Shown here: positions 32,893 through 42,618 of the stretch, one piece after another
Layout of the letters: every line of letters starts with the position of its first letter
How positions within the stretch are numbered: the first letter of the stretch is position 1
Origin: JABSSA01 sp039975755
GTDB lineage: Bacteria > Pseudomonadota > Alphaproteobacteria > Rhodobacterales > Rhodobacteraceae
DNA: 64,000 nt
Assembly (NCBI GenBank): GCA_039975755.1
Contig: JBDWGM010000083.1
Coordinates: forward strand, 124,001 to 188,000
Direction of reading: 5' to 3'
Notes under the pieces: model-generated
The model's input: only the letters and a program-made list of their open reading frames with translations
What the model was told of the DNA's origin: nothing
Databases searched by the model: none
Made by a program: the position numbers and the translations under genes

Positions 32893-34767
32893 ATGGTCCA
32901 GTCCGACAACCCAGCAGATCCGTTCAAAAAAGCTTTGGCTGAAGCCACCAAGGTTATGGCGCACGATCCAGAATTGAATGTCAGCTATTCCGTTGACCCG
33001 GCAGGAATGACAGGCGACTCTATGCGCCTGCCACAGGTGTCGCGCCGCATGACGCGCGAAGAAGTTCTTTTGGCGCGGGGAACGGCGGATGCGTTGGCGT
33101 TGAACCGACGGTATCACAATGGACAAACCCACAACCGATATTTGCCACAAGGCGATATGGCGCGTGATCTTTATGAATCCATGGAAACGGCACGATGCGA
33201 GGCCATGGGGGCACGTGATATGCCCGGCACTGCAGGAAATATCGACGCCAAAATTGCGCATGAAGCGTTGCGCAAAGGCTATGATCAATGTCGCGAAGCG
33301 TCCGAAGTGCCGTTGGCAACTGCGGCGGGGTATCTGATCCGACATTTGGCCACAGGGCGAGATCTGCCGCGCGGCGCTCAAAACGCTATGCAACTCTGGC
33401 AAAGCTATATCGAAAATCAGGCTGGCGGAACGCTGGAAGATTTAAACGACATCCTGTCAGATCAGGCGGCGTTTGCAAAATTTGCGCGTCAGGTCATTAC
33501 CGATTTGGGCTATGGGGATCAGCTGGGCGATGATCCGGATACGCTGAATGATGACGAAGACGAACAAGCCGCCGAAGGCGAGGACGAACAGGAAGAACCA
33601 GATAGCACAGGTCAGGACGATTCTGACGAACAAGACACAGATGCCAGCCCGGAAAGTTCGCAAGAAGAACAAGATGACGCCGCCGAAGCCCAAGTTTCCA
33701 TGGACGATATGGCAGATCAAGAAATGGGCGAAGAGGCCGAAATGCCAGATGGCGAAGCCCCTCTTGAGCCGCCGAATGTGCAACCTGCCTCGGAAGCGGA
33801 TCCAGATTATAAGGTCTTTCTTGATAAACACGACGAAGAAGTGGCCGCAGAGGACCTCGCTGAACCGATCGAACTGGAACGGTTGCGTGCCTATTTAGAT
33901 CAACAGCTTGAGCCGTTGAAAGGTGCCGTGTCTCGTCTGGCAAATAAATTGCAGCGACGTTTGCAGGCACAACAGAACCGCAGTTGGGAATTCGATCTGG
34001 AAGAAGGCACCTTGGATGCTGGTCGCCTTGCCCGTGTGGTTGCGAACCCAACGACGCCTTTGTCGTTCAAGGTCGAAAAAGACACAGAATTCCGCGATAC
34101 CTGCGTGACCTTGTTGTTGGACAACTCTGGGTCCATGCGCGGACGCCCTATTTCAATCGCTGCAATTTGCGCGGATGTTCTGGCGCGCACGCTTGAACGG
34201 TGCAACGTAAAGGTGGAAATCCTCGGCTTTACCACCAAAGCGTGGAAAGGCGGTTTGGCGCGCGAAGCGTGGTTGAACGAAGGACGGCCCAGTCAGCCTG
34301 GGCGTCTGAATGACTTACGCCATATCATCTACAAATCGGCCGACGCGCCCTGGCGTCGAACCCGCGACAACCTGGGTTTGATGATGAAAGAAGGGCTTCT
34401 CAAGGAAAACATCGATGGTGAAGCCTTGGAATGGGCACATCGACGTATGATCGGGCGACCTGAACAGCGCAAAATTCTGATGGTGATTTCGGATGGCGCA
34501 CCCGTCGACGATTCCACGTTAAGCGTGAATCCCGCGAATTACCTTGAAAAGCACCTGCGCGACGTCATTGCGATGGTTGAAAAACGCAGGCAGGTTGAAT
34601 TGCTGGCGATCGGGATCGGGCATGACGTGACGCGATATTATGATCGCGCCGTCACAATCACAGATGTCGAACAATTGGCCGGCGCCATGACTGAACAGCT
34701 TGCCGCATTGTTTGACAGTGACCCCCGCGCCCGTGCCCGCGTAATGGGAATGAAACGCGCAAGCTAG
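32893..34767 (+). CDS. cobT: cobaltochelatase subunit CobT
   Basis: This 624-residue protein has a VWA domain with the MIDAS motif DNSGSM at residues 410-415, and a very acidic middle (about residues 215-310) of Asp/Glu/Gln. The C-terminal part (LLAIGIGHDVTRYYDRAVTI) is typical of CobT. It is the partner of CobS in cobalt insertion. GCGAGAG precedes the ATG. The acidic linker is a normal feature of the family. Confidence 0.96.
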   Translation: MVQSDNPADPFKKALAEATKVMAHDPELNVSYSVDPAGMTGDSMRLPQVSRRMTREEVLLARGTADALALNRRYHNGQTHNRYLPQGDMARDLYESMETARCEAMGARDMPGTAGNIDAKIAHEALRKGYDQCREASEVPLATAAGYLIRHLATGRDLPRGAQNAMQLWQSYIENQAGGTLEDLNDILSDQAAFAKFARQVITDLGYGDQLGDDPDTLNDDEDEQAAEGEDEQEEPDSTGQDDSDEQDTDASPESSQEEQDDAAEAQVSMDDMADQEMGEEAEMPDGEAPLEPPNVQPASEADPDYKVFLDKHDEEVAAEDLAEPIELERLRAYLDQQLEPLKGAVSRLANKLQRRLQAQQNRSWEFDLEEGTLDAGRLARVVANPTTPLSFKVEKDTEFRDTCVTLLLDNSGSMRGRPISIAAICADVLARTLERCNVKVEILGFTTKAWKGGLAREAWLNEGRPSQPGRLNDLRHIIYKSADAPWRRTRDNLGLMMKEGLLKENIDGEALEWAHRRMIGRPEQRKILMVISDGAPVDDSTLSVNPANYLEKHLRDVIAMVEKRRQVELLAIGIGHDVTRYYDRAVTITDVEQLAGAMTEQLAALFDSDPRARARVMGMKRAS

Positions 34768-34830
34768 CCGGTCGCACCTCGGCTGAACCAAATGCAAAAA
34801 CCGTTCTTTGTGAACAAACAGGGAGACCAT

Positions 34831-36624
34831 ATGTTCCAAAGCTTCGAAGTGACCTCACGTCCCGACCAGGGACCGCCACGCCTTGCCGAATTGCGCAAAA
34901 TTATGGGCGCACAGCATCTTGATGGGTTTATCGTACCCCGCGCTGACGCGCATCAAGGCGAATACGTTTCGGCCCGCGACGAACGCCTGTCTTGGTTGAC
35001 CGGGTTTACCGGCTCGGCTGGGTTTTGCACTGTTCTTACGGATCACGCAGGTGTTTTCATTGATGGGCGATACCGGACACAGGTCAAGTCCCAAGTCGAC
35101 CTAGCGCATTTCACGCCAGTTCCATGGCCGGACACCAGCCTAGGGGAATGGTTGCTGGAACAGCTTCCCAATGGCGGTAAGGTCGGGATTGACCCTTGGC
35201 TGCACACGGTGGCGCAGCTGGAACAGCTGGAAAAAGAACTCTCAGGCAGCAAGGTTTCATTAGAGCGATGCGAAAATCTGGTCGACATCATTTGGGATGA
35301 TCAACCCGGACCTGCAGCCAATCCTGTTCGTGTGCATCCGTTAGAATTTGCTGGCGAATCCCATGAAGACAAACGTGCGCGACTTGCAAAGGATTTGACG
35401 GCAAAGGGACATGCATCTGCTGTGATTACCTTGCCGGATTCAATTTGCTGGTTGCTGAACATACGCGGTGCAGACATCCCACGAAATCCGATTGCCCAAG
35501 GGTTTGCAGTGTTGCATGCCGATGCAAGCGTTGATGTGTTCATGGAACATTCTAAAGTCACGGAAATTCTGGATCATTTTGGACCAGACATCCGCGTGCA
35601 TGCACCTGACGCCTTTCTGGATACCTTGGCGACTTTGGATGGGCCAATCCGGTTGGATCGTGGATCCTGCCCCGTCAGCGTTGCAGACCGTGTCGGCGAC
35701 AAGGCCGCATTTGGCGAAGAACCATGCCTTTTGCCCAAAGCCTGCAAAAACAGCGCCGAAATCGAAGGCAGTGCCGCAGCGCATTTGCGCGACGGGGCCG
35801 CGGTTGTTGAGCTTCTTGCGTGGCTTGACCAGCAAGACCCGGGTACGTTGTCTGAAACGCAGGTTGTGACGCAACTCGAAGCAGAACGCTGCAAAGACAA
35901 TGCTTTGCAAGACATCAGCTTTGAAACCATTGCAGGCACCGGTCCAAACGGAGCGATCATGCATTACCGGGTCAGCGAAGACACCGACAGTGTCCTGCAA
36001 TCCGGTCATCTTTTGGTTTTGGACAGCGGTGGCCAATATCTGGACGGTACAACTGACATCACGCGCACCATTGCCATTGGCCCCCCCGATCTTGACGCGA
36101 AACAAGCGTTCACACGGGTGTTGATGGGTATGATCGCTATGTCACGCTTGCGCTGGCCCGTTGGATTGGCAGGTCGCGACATCGAAGCCATTGGCCGCGC
36201 GCCCCTGTGGTATGCGCATCAGGATTTCAATCATGGTCTGGGTCACGGTGTTGGCGCTTACCTCAGCGTGCATGAAGGGCCACAACGTCTAAGCCGTGTG
36301 TCGACTGTCCCACTGCAGGCAGGCATGATTTTGTCCAATGAACCGGGATATTACCGTGAAGGCGCGTTTGGCATTCGGATCGAAAATCTGATTGTTGCGC
36401 AAGCCGCGCCGGTTCCCGAAGGAGGTGACAGCGAACGGGAAATGTTGTGTTGGCGCAATTTGACGTTTGCACCAATCGACAAACGCCTTATCGTGCCCGA
36501 GATGCTTGATGCACCGTCGCGTGCATGGCTGAATGCCTATCACGCAGAAACACTTGAAAAGATCGGCCCGCGTGTGTCCGAAGATGCGCGTCGTTGGTTG
36601 CAAGAGGCTTGCACGCCAATCTGA
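34831..36624 (+). CDS. M24 aminopeptidase P-family protein
   Basis: This 597-residue protein has two N-terminal creatinase-type domains (starting RLAELRKIMGAQHLDGFIVP) and a C-terminal pita-bread domain with the metal-ligand motifs DSGGQYLDGTTDITRT, NHGLGHGVGAYLSVHEGP and SNEPGYYREG..GIRIENL. It should cleave Xaa-Pro bonds from peptides in the cytoplasm with two metal ions. The three-domain length is that of the larger bacterial and eukaryotic type, not the 440-residue PepP. GGGAGA before 34831 decides the start over an upstream ATG at 34792. Confidence 0.92.
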   Translation: MFQSFEVTSRPDQGPPRLAELRKIMGAQHLDGFIVPRADAHQGEYVSARDERLSWLTGFTGSAGFCTVLTDHAGVFIDGRYRTQVKSQVDLAHFTPVPWPDTSLGEWLLEQLPNGGKVGIDPWLHTVAQLEQLEKELSGSKVSLERCENLVDIIWDDQPGPAANPVRVHPLEFAGESHEDKRARLAKDLTAKGHASAVITLPDSICWLLNIRGADIPRNPIAQGFAVLHADASVDVFMEHSKVTEILDHFGPDIRVHAPDAFLDTLATLDGPIRLDRGSCPVSVADRVGDKAAFGEEPCLLPKACKNSAEIEGSAAAHLRDGAAVVELLAWLDQQDPGTLSETQVVTQLEAERCKDNALQDISFETIAGTGPNGAIMHYRVSEDTDSVLQSGHLLVLDSGGQYLDGTTDITRTIAIGPPDLDAKQAFTRVLMGMIAMSRLRWPVGLAGRDIEAIGRAPLWYAHQDFNHGLGHGVGAYLSVHEGPQRLSRVSTVPLQAGMILSNEPGYYREGAFGIRIENLIVAQAAPVPEGGDSEREMLCWRNLTFAPIDKRLIVPEMLDAPSRAWLNAYHAETLEKIGPRVSEDARRWLQEACTPI

Positions 36625-36667
36625 TCATGGCACGGGCGACTGCGTTACTCGTTCGAAACTGAACTCC

Positions 36668-36683
36668 GTCATGTATACATGAC
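36668..36683. promoter_or_regulatory. 16-bp perfect palindrome upstream of the DUF427 gene
   Basis: GTCATGTATACATGAC is fully self-complementary and sits 17 nt before the ATG at 36701, before the ribosome binding site GGAAGGA. The TGTATACA centre resembles sites of GntR-family repressors. The regulator is not known. Confidence 0.5.
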
Positions 36684-36700
36684 ATTGGAAGGAACACTCT

Positions 36701-37045
36701 ATGGCTGGACAAATCAAAATTCGCAACGCGACAGGCCGCTGGACCGTGCGCGCGGGTGGTGCGGTATTGGGTGAAAGTTCGAACGCGCTGGAATTGAGCG
36801 AAGATGGGTACGAACCGGTCATTTATTTCCCACGCTCAGACATTGCGATGGCCTTCCTCGACAGAACAGAAAAGACAACGCATTGCCCCCACAAAGGGGA
36901 TGCGAATTACTTTTCTGTTGTGACCAAAAGCCAGACTATAGCGGATTCTGTTTGGACATATGAAACCCCCAGCGAAAACGTTGAGCGGATCAAAGATCAT
37001 TTGGCGTTTTACACCGGCGATTTGATCACCGTCGAAAACATCTAG
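36701..37045 (+). CDS. DUF427 domain protein
   Basis: This encodes 114 residues of the DUF427 family: VRAGGAVLGESSNALELSED, YFPRSDIAMAFL, and THCPHKGDANYFSV, which is the best conserved segment of the family. It is a single compact cytoplasmic domain of unknown function. Its promoter has a 16-bp palindrome. It converges with the ClC gene after 9 nt. Confidence 0.9.
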   Translation: MAGQIKIRNATGRWTVRAGGAVLGESSNALELSEDGYEPVIYFPRSDIAMAFLDRTEKTTHCPHKGDANYFSVVTKSQTIADSVWTYETPSENVERIKDHLAFYTGDLITVENI

Positions 37046-37054
37046 TCCGTTGGC

Positions 37055-38734
37055 TTAAGAATGCTCTTCTGCGGCGGTTGCTGCAAGGGCACGGTTATAC
37101 GTTTTTAAGGCGTCCACCTGAAACAAGGTTCCGATCAATTCGGGTGGACCATCTGCCGCCACGCGAACAACGGGCACATAGGTGAAATTGCTGCGTTCAA
37201 ACATGGGCATCGCAATTTCCAAAGTGGCTTCCGCATCTAGAAAAATACCGTCGTCAATCATGATCTGACAGCTTTCCAACGCAGGCGTCGCGGGGTCATC
37301 CAATTTGCGCATGACGCCTTGCACATGAAACATTGCCAACAAATAAGTTTGCGGACCTGCCGCCAAACGCGTTCCGCGACGTTCAAGCTGTGTCAGGAAA
37401 AAGCTGCGATCAACCAGTCGGGATGCCACTGACGACGACAAGGACACAGACACCATAACGGCCAATCCTGTTTGCCAATCCCCTGTCAATTCGAAAACAA
37501 TCAATGTCGTCGAAATGGGCGCGCCCAGCACAGCCGCCGACACAGCCCCCATACCTGCCAAAGCATAAAGCGTATCCGCACCTGAAACGTCTGGAAACAG
37601 GCTGGTTGCGATCATACCAAAGCCCAAACCTGTCAAAGCGCCGACCATCAAAGACGGGGAAAAGACCCCCCCGCCCATGCGTCCGGCCATCGTAATGGCC
37701 ACTGCAATAACCTTGAGCACCGCAAAGACCACGGCCTCGTGCAGCAACAGTTCACCCGTCAACGCCATTGATGTCGTTTCATAGCCAACGCCAATGATAT
37801 GTGGGAAAAAGATAGCAATCCCGCCCAACAGCGTTCCAGCCAAAGCAGGCCGTAACACACGCGGCAACTTTATTCGGTTCTGGACATAGGTTCCAAAATC
37901 TTCGGCCCAAAAAATCGTACGCATCATGGCCACCGCCACAAGTCCGCTTAACAGACCGAGAATAAGAAATGCGGGCAGTTCGATGTAAAATTGCAGCTGA
38001 CTTGGGTTAACGAGCATGAATTCCGTGACGTCGCCGTAGGCAAGACGGTTGATGACGGTTCCAGCCGCGCTTGCAATCACAATGGGTGCAAAGGCATGCA
38101 TCGCAAAATGGCGCAAAACAACCTCAAGCGCGAACAACGCTCCGGCGATCGGTGCGTTAAAACTGGCAGACACAGCTGCCGCAACGGCGCAGCCCAACAA
38201 ATCGCGCCCAGTGATCCCATCCGCCTTTATCCAGCGTGACACTTTGGTGGCCAGAACGGCGGCAATGTGCACCACCGGGCCTTCGCGACCCGTAGAGCCA
38301 CCTGTCGACAAGGTCACAAAAGACGCACAGGCAGATGCGATTCCAACGCGCGTGCTGACACGACCATTGTGCAATGCAGCCCCTTCAATGACGTCAGCCA
38401 CGCCACGAGACATGCCGTCTTTGGTGAAATAGTTCAGGATCAAGCCGACAATCAGGCCACCACAAGTCGGGATCACCAGTAACCAGTACCACGGCAAACT
38501 TTGCGCAAAACTGTGCAGGTATTGAATGTCTTCAGTGCCATATAGGAAGGCCTGCAGCGTTTCGATTCCCTTTCGAAAGAACAAAGCGGCAAAGCCTGCG
38601 GCAATCCCAATCGCAAGCGCAATGAACCAAAACTGAATTTGGTTGGGGCCATGTTGGCGCAGCATTCCAAGACCATCGCGGCAAGCAGAGATGGTGCGGT
38701 CAAGTTGACGAGTGATAATCGAGCGCGTTGGCAA
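37055..38734 (-). CDS. ClC-family chloride channel with C-terminal CBS region
   Basis: This 559-residue protein has the ClC membrane core (about 30-440) with the gating-Glu motif STGREGPVV and the anion-site motif GGGVFSPSLMVGALTG. A C-terminal CBS-type pair follows. At the position of the internal proton Glu of the E. coli exchanger (IIEEM), this protein has ALEVV, so the second Glu is Val, as in ClC channels. It may therefore conduct chloride without strict proton coupling. The start is TTG at 38734; an ATG at 38665 is the other option. Confidence 0.9.
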   Translation of the reverse strand: MPTRSIITRQLDRTISACRDGLGMLRQHGPNQIQFWFIALAIGIAAGFAALFFRKGIETLQAFLYGTEDIQYLHSFAQSLPWYWLLVIPTCGGLIVGLILNYFTKDGMSRGVADVIEGAALHNGRVSTRVGIASACASFVTLSTGGSTGREGPVVHIAAVLATKVSRWIKADGITGRDLLGCAVAAAVSASFNAPIAGALFALEVVLRHFAMHAFAPIVIASAAGTVINRLAYGDVTEFMLVNPSQLQFYIELPAFLILGLLSGLVAVAMMRTIFWAEDFGTYVQNRIKLPRVLRPALAGTLLGGIAIFFPHIIGVGYETTSMALTGELLLHEAVVFAVLKVIAVAITMAGRMGGGVFSPSLMVGALTGLGFGMIATSLFPDVSGADTLYALAGMGAVSAAVLGAPISTTLIVFELTGDWQTGLAVMVSVSLSSSVASRLVDRSFFLTQLERRGTRLAAGPQTYLLAMFHVQGVMRKLDDPATPALESCQIMIDDGIFLDAEATLEIAMPMFERSNFTYVPVVRVAADGPPELIGTLFQVDALKTYNRALAATAAEEHS

Positions 38735-38865
38735 CGATAAAATCCGCGCGAAAAAAATTATTCGTTCTCTCCATCTCTAGGACAAGCTGATCCTGCGGGA
38801 AAGCCCGAACCTTAAGCCTCACACAAAATGAGGGCCCTGAGAGTAAATCTCGCACACAAAGGGAA

Positions 38866-40515
38866 CTAACTGCTTAACAATGCCTTCGCGGCACCACGCG
38901 CCTCGTCTGTCACGTGATCACCAGCCAACATTCTGGCGATTTCATCGACGCGCTCTGACGAATCCAACGATACGACATTGGACAGTGTTGTGCCCTTTAC
39001 GACGTTCTTTGCCACGCGCCAGTGATGCGCCCCTAATGCTGCAACTTGCGGGGAATGCGTCACAACAAGTACCTGACTGTCCTGCGCCAGTGATGCCAAT
39101 CTGCGCCCAACCGCATCAGCCGTTGCCCCGCCGACACCACGATCAATTTCGTCAAAGATCATGGTCAGGCCTGACTGCCCCTGTGCCAAACACACCTTCA
39201 AGGCCAACAGAAAACGGCTAAGCTCACCACCGGATGCAATCTTGTTCAATGCCCCCGAAGGCGCGCCGGGGTTGGTTGCAACGGTAAACGCAACACTGTC
39301 TTGCCCGTCTGGTCCGGGATCGGCCGTTTCAAAATGTGTCGTGAAAATTGCCCGCTCCATTTTCAGGGGGGCAAGTTCGATCATGACGGCCTTGTCCAAT
39401 GCTGCAGCCGCTTTTTTGCGTGACACTGTAAGAGCATCCGCCGCCTTGCTGTAGGCCGATTGCGCCATGCTCAATTCAGATTGCAACCGCGCCAGATCAG
39501 CATCGCCAGCATCCAATGCAGTCAGTTTTTCACGTAGGACCGCAGCCAAGTGTGCCAGCTCGCCTGCTGGAACATCATGTTTGCGTGCGAGTCCTCGAAT
39601 CGCAAATAACCGTTCTTCGGTTTCTTCCAAGTCATGCGGATTGACATTCAGGTTCTCAATTGCGCGCACGATGCCATCTGTGGCTTCGTCCAATGCTGAC
39701 AATGACCGCCCCAACGCGTCAATCGGTGCATCAAGGTAACCTTCGGCCTGTTCCGCCACGCCTTCTAACCACCGCAACGCATCCGTAGTCGCGCCTTCTG
39801 CGCCACCTTGCCCCAACGCTGTATGCGCCCGCGCAACATCTTCGCGTATGCGTTCAGCGGCCTGCATCAAACGTCGTCTTGTATCCAACGCTTCTTCTTC
39901 ATCCGGCTGTGGGTCCAGCGTGTCCAATTCGGCCACTGAATGCCTCAAAAACTCTTCTTCCGCACGGATCGCTTCCATAGAAGCTATCGCCTCTGACAAC
40001 GCAGTAGAGGCTCGCGATTGCGTACGCCAAGCGTTTCGCACCTTGCTTCTTTTTGCGTCGTGATCAGCAAACGCATCAAGGATCGCACGATGTCCACGAG
40101 GGTTCAACAAACCCCGGTCGTCATGCTGACCGTGCAGTTCAACCAGCGTTTCGGACAACGCACGCAAAACCTCACCATTTGCCCGTCGATTGTTGACCCA
40201 AGCCGTCTTGCGCCCGTCACGCGCGTTCACCCGGCGTAAAATAAGCTCGTCTTCGGCGTCTAAACCCGCTTCTTCCAAAACAGCACGTGCTGGATGCGTG
40301 TCGTCCAGATCGAACCAAGCAACTACTTCGCCTTGTTCAGCACCTTGGCGCACAAGGTCGGCCCGACCACGCCATCCCAAAACAAACCCAAGTGAATCCA
40401 GCAAGATCGACTTACCAGCACCTGTTTCACCGGTCAGAACATTGAGGCCCGGCTGGAACTCTAGTTCCAGCCGATCAATGATCAACATATCGGTGATTTC
40501 AAGTCCACGCAGCAT
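38866..40515 (-). CDS. recN: DNA repair protein RecN
   Basis: This is a 549-residue SMC-like ATPase with Walker A GETGAGKS at residues 29-36, a central coiled coil, and the C-terminal signature (ASGGELSRFLLALK) and Walker B (LTMIFDEIDRGVGG). RecN holds DNA ends or sister chromatids together in double-strand break repair. It is 21 nt downstream of bamD, in the order bamD-recN common in alphaproteobacteria. Confidence 0.96.
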   Translation of the reverse strand: MLRGLEITDMLIIDRLELEFQPGLNVLTGETGAGKSILLDSLGFVLGWRGRADLVRQGAEQGEVVAWFDLDDTHPARAVLEEAGLDAEDELILRRVNARDGRKTAWVNNRRANGEVLRALSETLVELHGQHDDRGLLNPRGHRAILDAFADHDAKRSKVRNAWRTQSRASTALSEAIASMEAIRAEEEFLRHSVAELDTLDPQPDEEEALDTRRRLMQAAERIREDVARAHTALGQGGAEGATTDALRWLEGVAEQAEGYLDAPIDALGRSLSALDEATDGIVRAIENLNVNPHDLEETEERLFAIRGLARKHDVPAGELAHLAAVLREKLTALDAGDADLARLQSELSMAQSAYSKAADALTVSRKKAAAALDKAVMIELAPLKMERAIFTTHFETADPGPDGQDSVAFTVATNPGAPSGALNKIASGGELSRFLLALKVCLAQGQSGLTMIFDEIDRGVGGATADAVGRRLASLAQDSQVLVVTHSPQVAALGAHHWRVAKNVVKGTTLSNVVSLDSSERVDEIARMLAGDHVTDEARGAAKALLSS

Positions 40516-40536
40516 GATGCTGTCCGATTGAAATGT

Positions 40537-41388
40537 TCAGAGCCAGCGGCCTTGAACCATCTGACGATAAATCTGGCTTAGCCAATTGTTCCCGCGAGAT
40601 TTGGGTTGCAGCCCCTGCCCCGTCAGCAATCTAAAGCTGTCTTCATACCATTCTGTAGACCGGTAGTTGAAGCCAAGGATCGCGCCAGCGGTCTGCGCCT
40701 GATCCGTAAGGCCAAGGCTCAGATAGGATTCGACCAAACGATGCAACGCTTCCGCTGTATGCGACGTGGTTTGGAAGTCTTCAACAACCACACGGAATCG
40801 GTTGATCGCGGCCGTAAAATTGTCGCGCTTAAGATAATAGCGCCCAATTTCCATTTCCTTGCCAGCCAAGTGATCGAAGGCAAGATCAAATTTTAGAACC
40901 GCAGATTTCGAAAATTCGCTATCCGGGTAACGTTCGATGACTTCGCGCAAAGACTGCAAAGCTTGAAACGTAAGCCCCTGATCACGACCAACTTCGTCGA
41001 TCTGATCATAATAGCTGAGCGCCAAAAGATATTGCGCATAAGCGGCATCGTCATCTTCCGGATAGAAATCAATAAAACGCTGTGCCGCAGAGCGGCTGTT
41101 TTCGTAATCCCGATCCGAATGGAACGCGAAAGCCTGCATAATCAAGGCACGCCGTGCAAGATCCGAAAAAGGATAAAGCCGTTCAATTTCAGAAAAATAG
41201 AACGCCGCATCTTCTGGCTTGCTACGTTCCAGTTCGAATTCGCCGCGTTCGAAAATCTGCTGAGCCGAGAAGCTTTCCAACGGGATATCCCGATTGCCAG
41301 CCCGGCCAAGTCCATCTCCGCATGCGGATAGGGCAACAACACAAGTTGTTACCATTGCCCATTTCAACATTCGCTTGTTGCCGGCCAT
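40537..41388 (-). CDS. bamD: outer membrane assembly lipoprotein BamD
   Basis: This 283-residue protein has a lipoprotein signal (VVALSAC, Cys23) and TPR units beginning IFERGEFELERSKPEDAAFY, then YFSEIERLYPFSDLARRAL and AQRFIDFYPEDDDAAYAQYL. It is the essential lipoprotein of the BAM complex that inserts beta-barrel proteins. The start at 41388 has GGGGAG upstream; the frame is open 46 codons further but without the signal at its start. Confidence 0.94.
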   Translation of the reverse strand: MAGNKRMLKWAMVTTCVVALSACGDGLGRAGNRDIPLESFSAQQIFERGEFELERSKPEDAAFYFSEIERLYPFSDLARRALIMQAFAFHSDRDYENSRSAAQRFIDFYPEDDDAAYAQYLLALSYYDQIDEVGRDQGLTFQALQSLREVIERYPDSEFSKSAVLKFDLAFDHLAGKEMEIGRYYLKRDNFTAAINRFRVVVEDFQTTSHTAEALHRLVESYLSLGLTDQAQTAGAILGFNYRSTEWYEDSFRLLTGQGLQPKSRGNNWLSQIYRQMVQGRWL

Positions 41389-41498
41389 GCCAACCAACTC
41401 CCCAAACTCCGCGTCCCTTATCATTGCAATCCATGCCAAGGGTTTCGCATGTTGTTTAGCATATCGAAATTTCCAGTGAAACGACCGATTTACAGGTC

Positions 41499-42419
41499 TT
41501 AAGCCACTGCGGGAATTTCGTCCCACACAAGCCCGTGACCTGGAAGACGGGATGCAGTGCTTGCATCACATACAATCATGCGCACCGCGTCTGGCGTGCT
41601 GAACAATTTAAGCAGCAAATCATTGGTGACCGCATGTCCTGCTTTCACACCGGTATAGTGACCGATAAGCGGAGCACCTGCCAGCGCCAGATCACCCAAT
41701 GCGTCCAACATTTTATGACGTACCGGTTCATCAGTATGACGCAACCCACCAGGGCTGGATACGCGCGCGCCATCAAATACAACGCCATTTTGACCAGGAA
41801 CACCGCCTTGAGCCAACCCATTTGCCAACATAGCATCTACGTCTGCTTGACGGCAGAATGTCCGGCTATCGCTTAGTTCGCGTGCAAATGATCCGTTCGA
41901 CATATTCAAAGACTTGGACTGACGTCCGATTGCGGGGTCATCAAAATCAATGTGGAAGTCAATTTTCATGATGTCTGACGGTCCGATGACCGCAGAGGCA
42001 TCGCCTTTTTCGACACGCACCTCTTTCAACACTTCCAATGCGCGAACTGGTGCAGGCAACGTCCGAAGACCTTTAGCCATGATCCCTCGTAGAAACGGCA
42101 CGGCAGAACCATCAAGAATTGGAATTTCTGGTCCATCGACTTCGATCAAAGCGTTGTGCACGCCACATCCAGCAAGCGCGGCCATCAAATGTTCAACGGT
42201 CGAAACGCTGGCACCTGATCCATTTTCTAGAAATGTACACAAAGGCGATTGACGCACCGCGTCATACCGAGCCGGGATAACGCCGTCTTTGGAAACATCG
42301 GTTCTGTGAAACCAAATGCCATGTTCCGCGCCAGCCGGCAGAATCGTAACGGTCGCCGGTTTGCCGGAATGCAAACCCTTGCCACTGAATGAAACTGATG
42401 ACCGAATTGTTTTTTGCAC
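41499..42419 (-). CDS. lpxC: UDP-3-O-acyl-N-acetylglucosamine deacetylase
   Basis: This is a 306-residue LpxC (start GTG at 42419). It deacetylates UDP-3-O-acyl-GlcNAc, the committed step of lipid A synthesis, with Zn. Ligand regions are STVEHLMAALAGCGVHNALI and HKMLDALGDLALAG. The N-terminus QKTIRSSVSFSGKGLHSGKP is the family norm; the open frame further upstream is out of family. It is separated from ftsZ by a terminator, so it has its own promoter in 42420-42565. Confidence 0.96.
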   Translation of the reverse strand: MQKTIRSSVSFSGKGLHSGKPATVTILPAGAEHGIWFHRTDVSKDGVIPARYDAVRQSPLCTFLENGSGASVSTVEHLMAALAGCGVHNALIEVDGPEIPILDGSAVPFLRGIMAKGLRTLPAPVRALEVLKEVRVEKGDASAVIGPSDIMKIDFHIDFDDPAIGRQSKSLNMSNGSFARELSDSRTFCRQADVDAMLANGLAQGGVPGQNGVVFDGARVSSPGGLRHTDEPVRHKMLDALGDLALAGAPLIGHYTGVKAGHAVTNDLLLKLFSTPDAVRMIVCDASTASRLPGHGLVWDEIPAVA

Positions 42420-42565
42420 GGAGTCCCGCCTGTTTTTCTTTCTGTACGACAGGAGAGGTACGATTGATGCTGCACAAGCACAATTCACTCTTTGCAACGG
42501 AATGAAACATGTTTGTAACAGAAATGCGCAATATCGCCTACTAACCCCCAATTAACTGAAAAACA

Positions 42566-42598
42566 AAGAAAAAAGGGCCACCAAACCGGCAGCCCTTT
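42566..42598 (-). terminator. Rho-independent terminator after ftsZ
   Basis: On the minus strand AAAGGGC pairs with GCCCTTT, with a continuing inner stem (TGCC/GGTG), and is followed by TTTT. It starts 20 nt after the ftsZ stop, so it ends the dcw transcript before lpxC. Confidence 0.85.
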
Positions 42599-42618
42599 CG
42601 TGAGAATGTTACAGAAAA

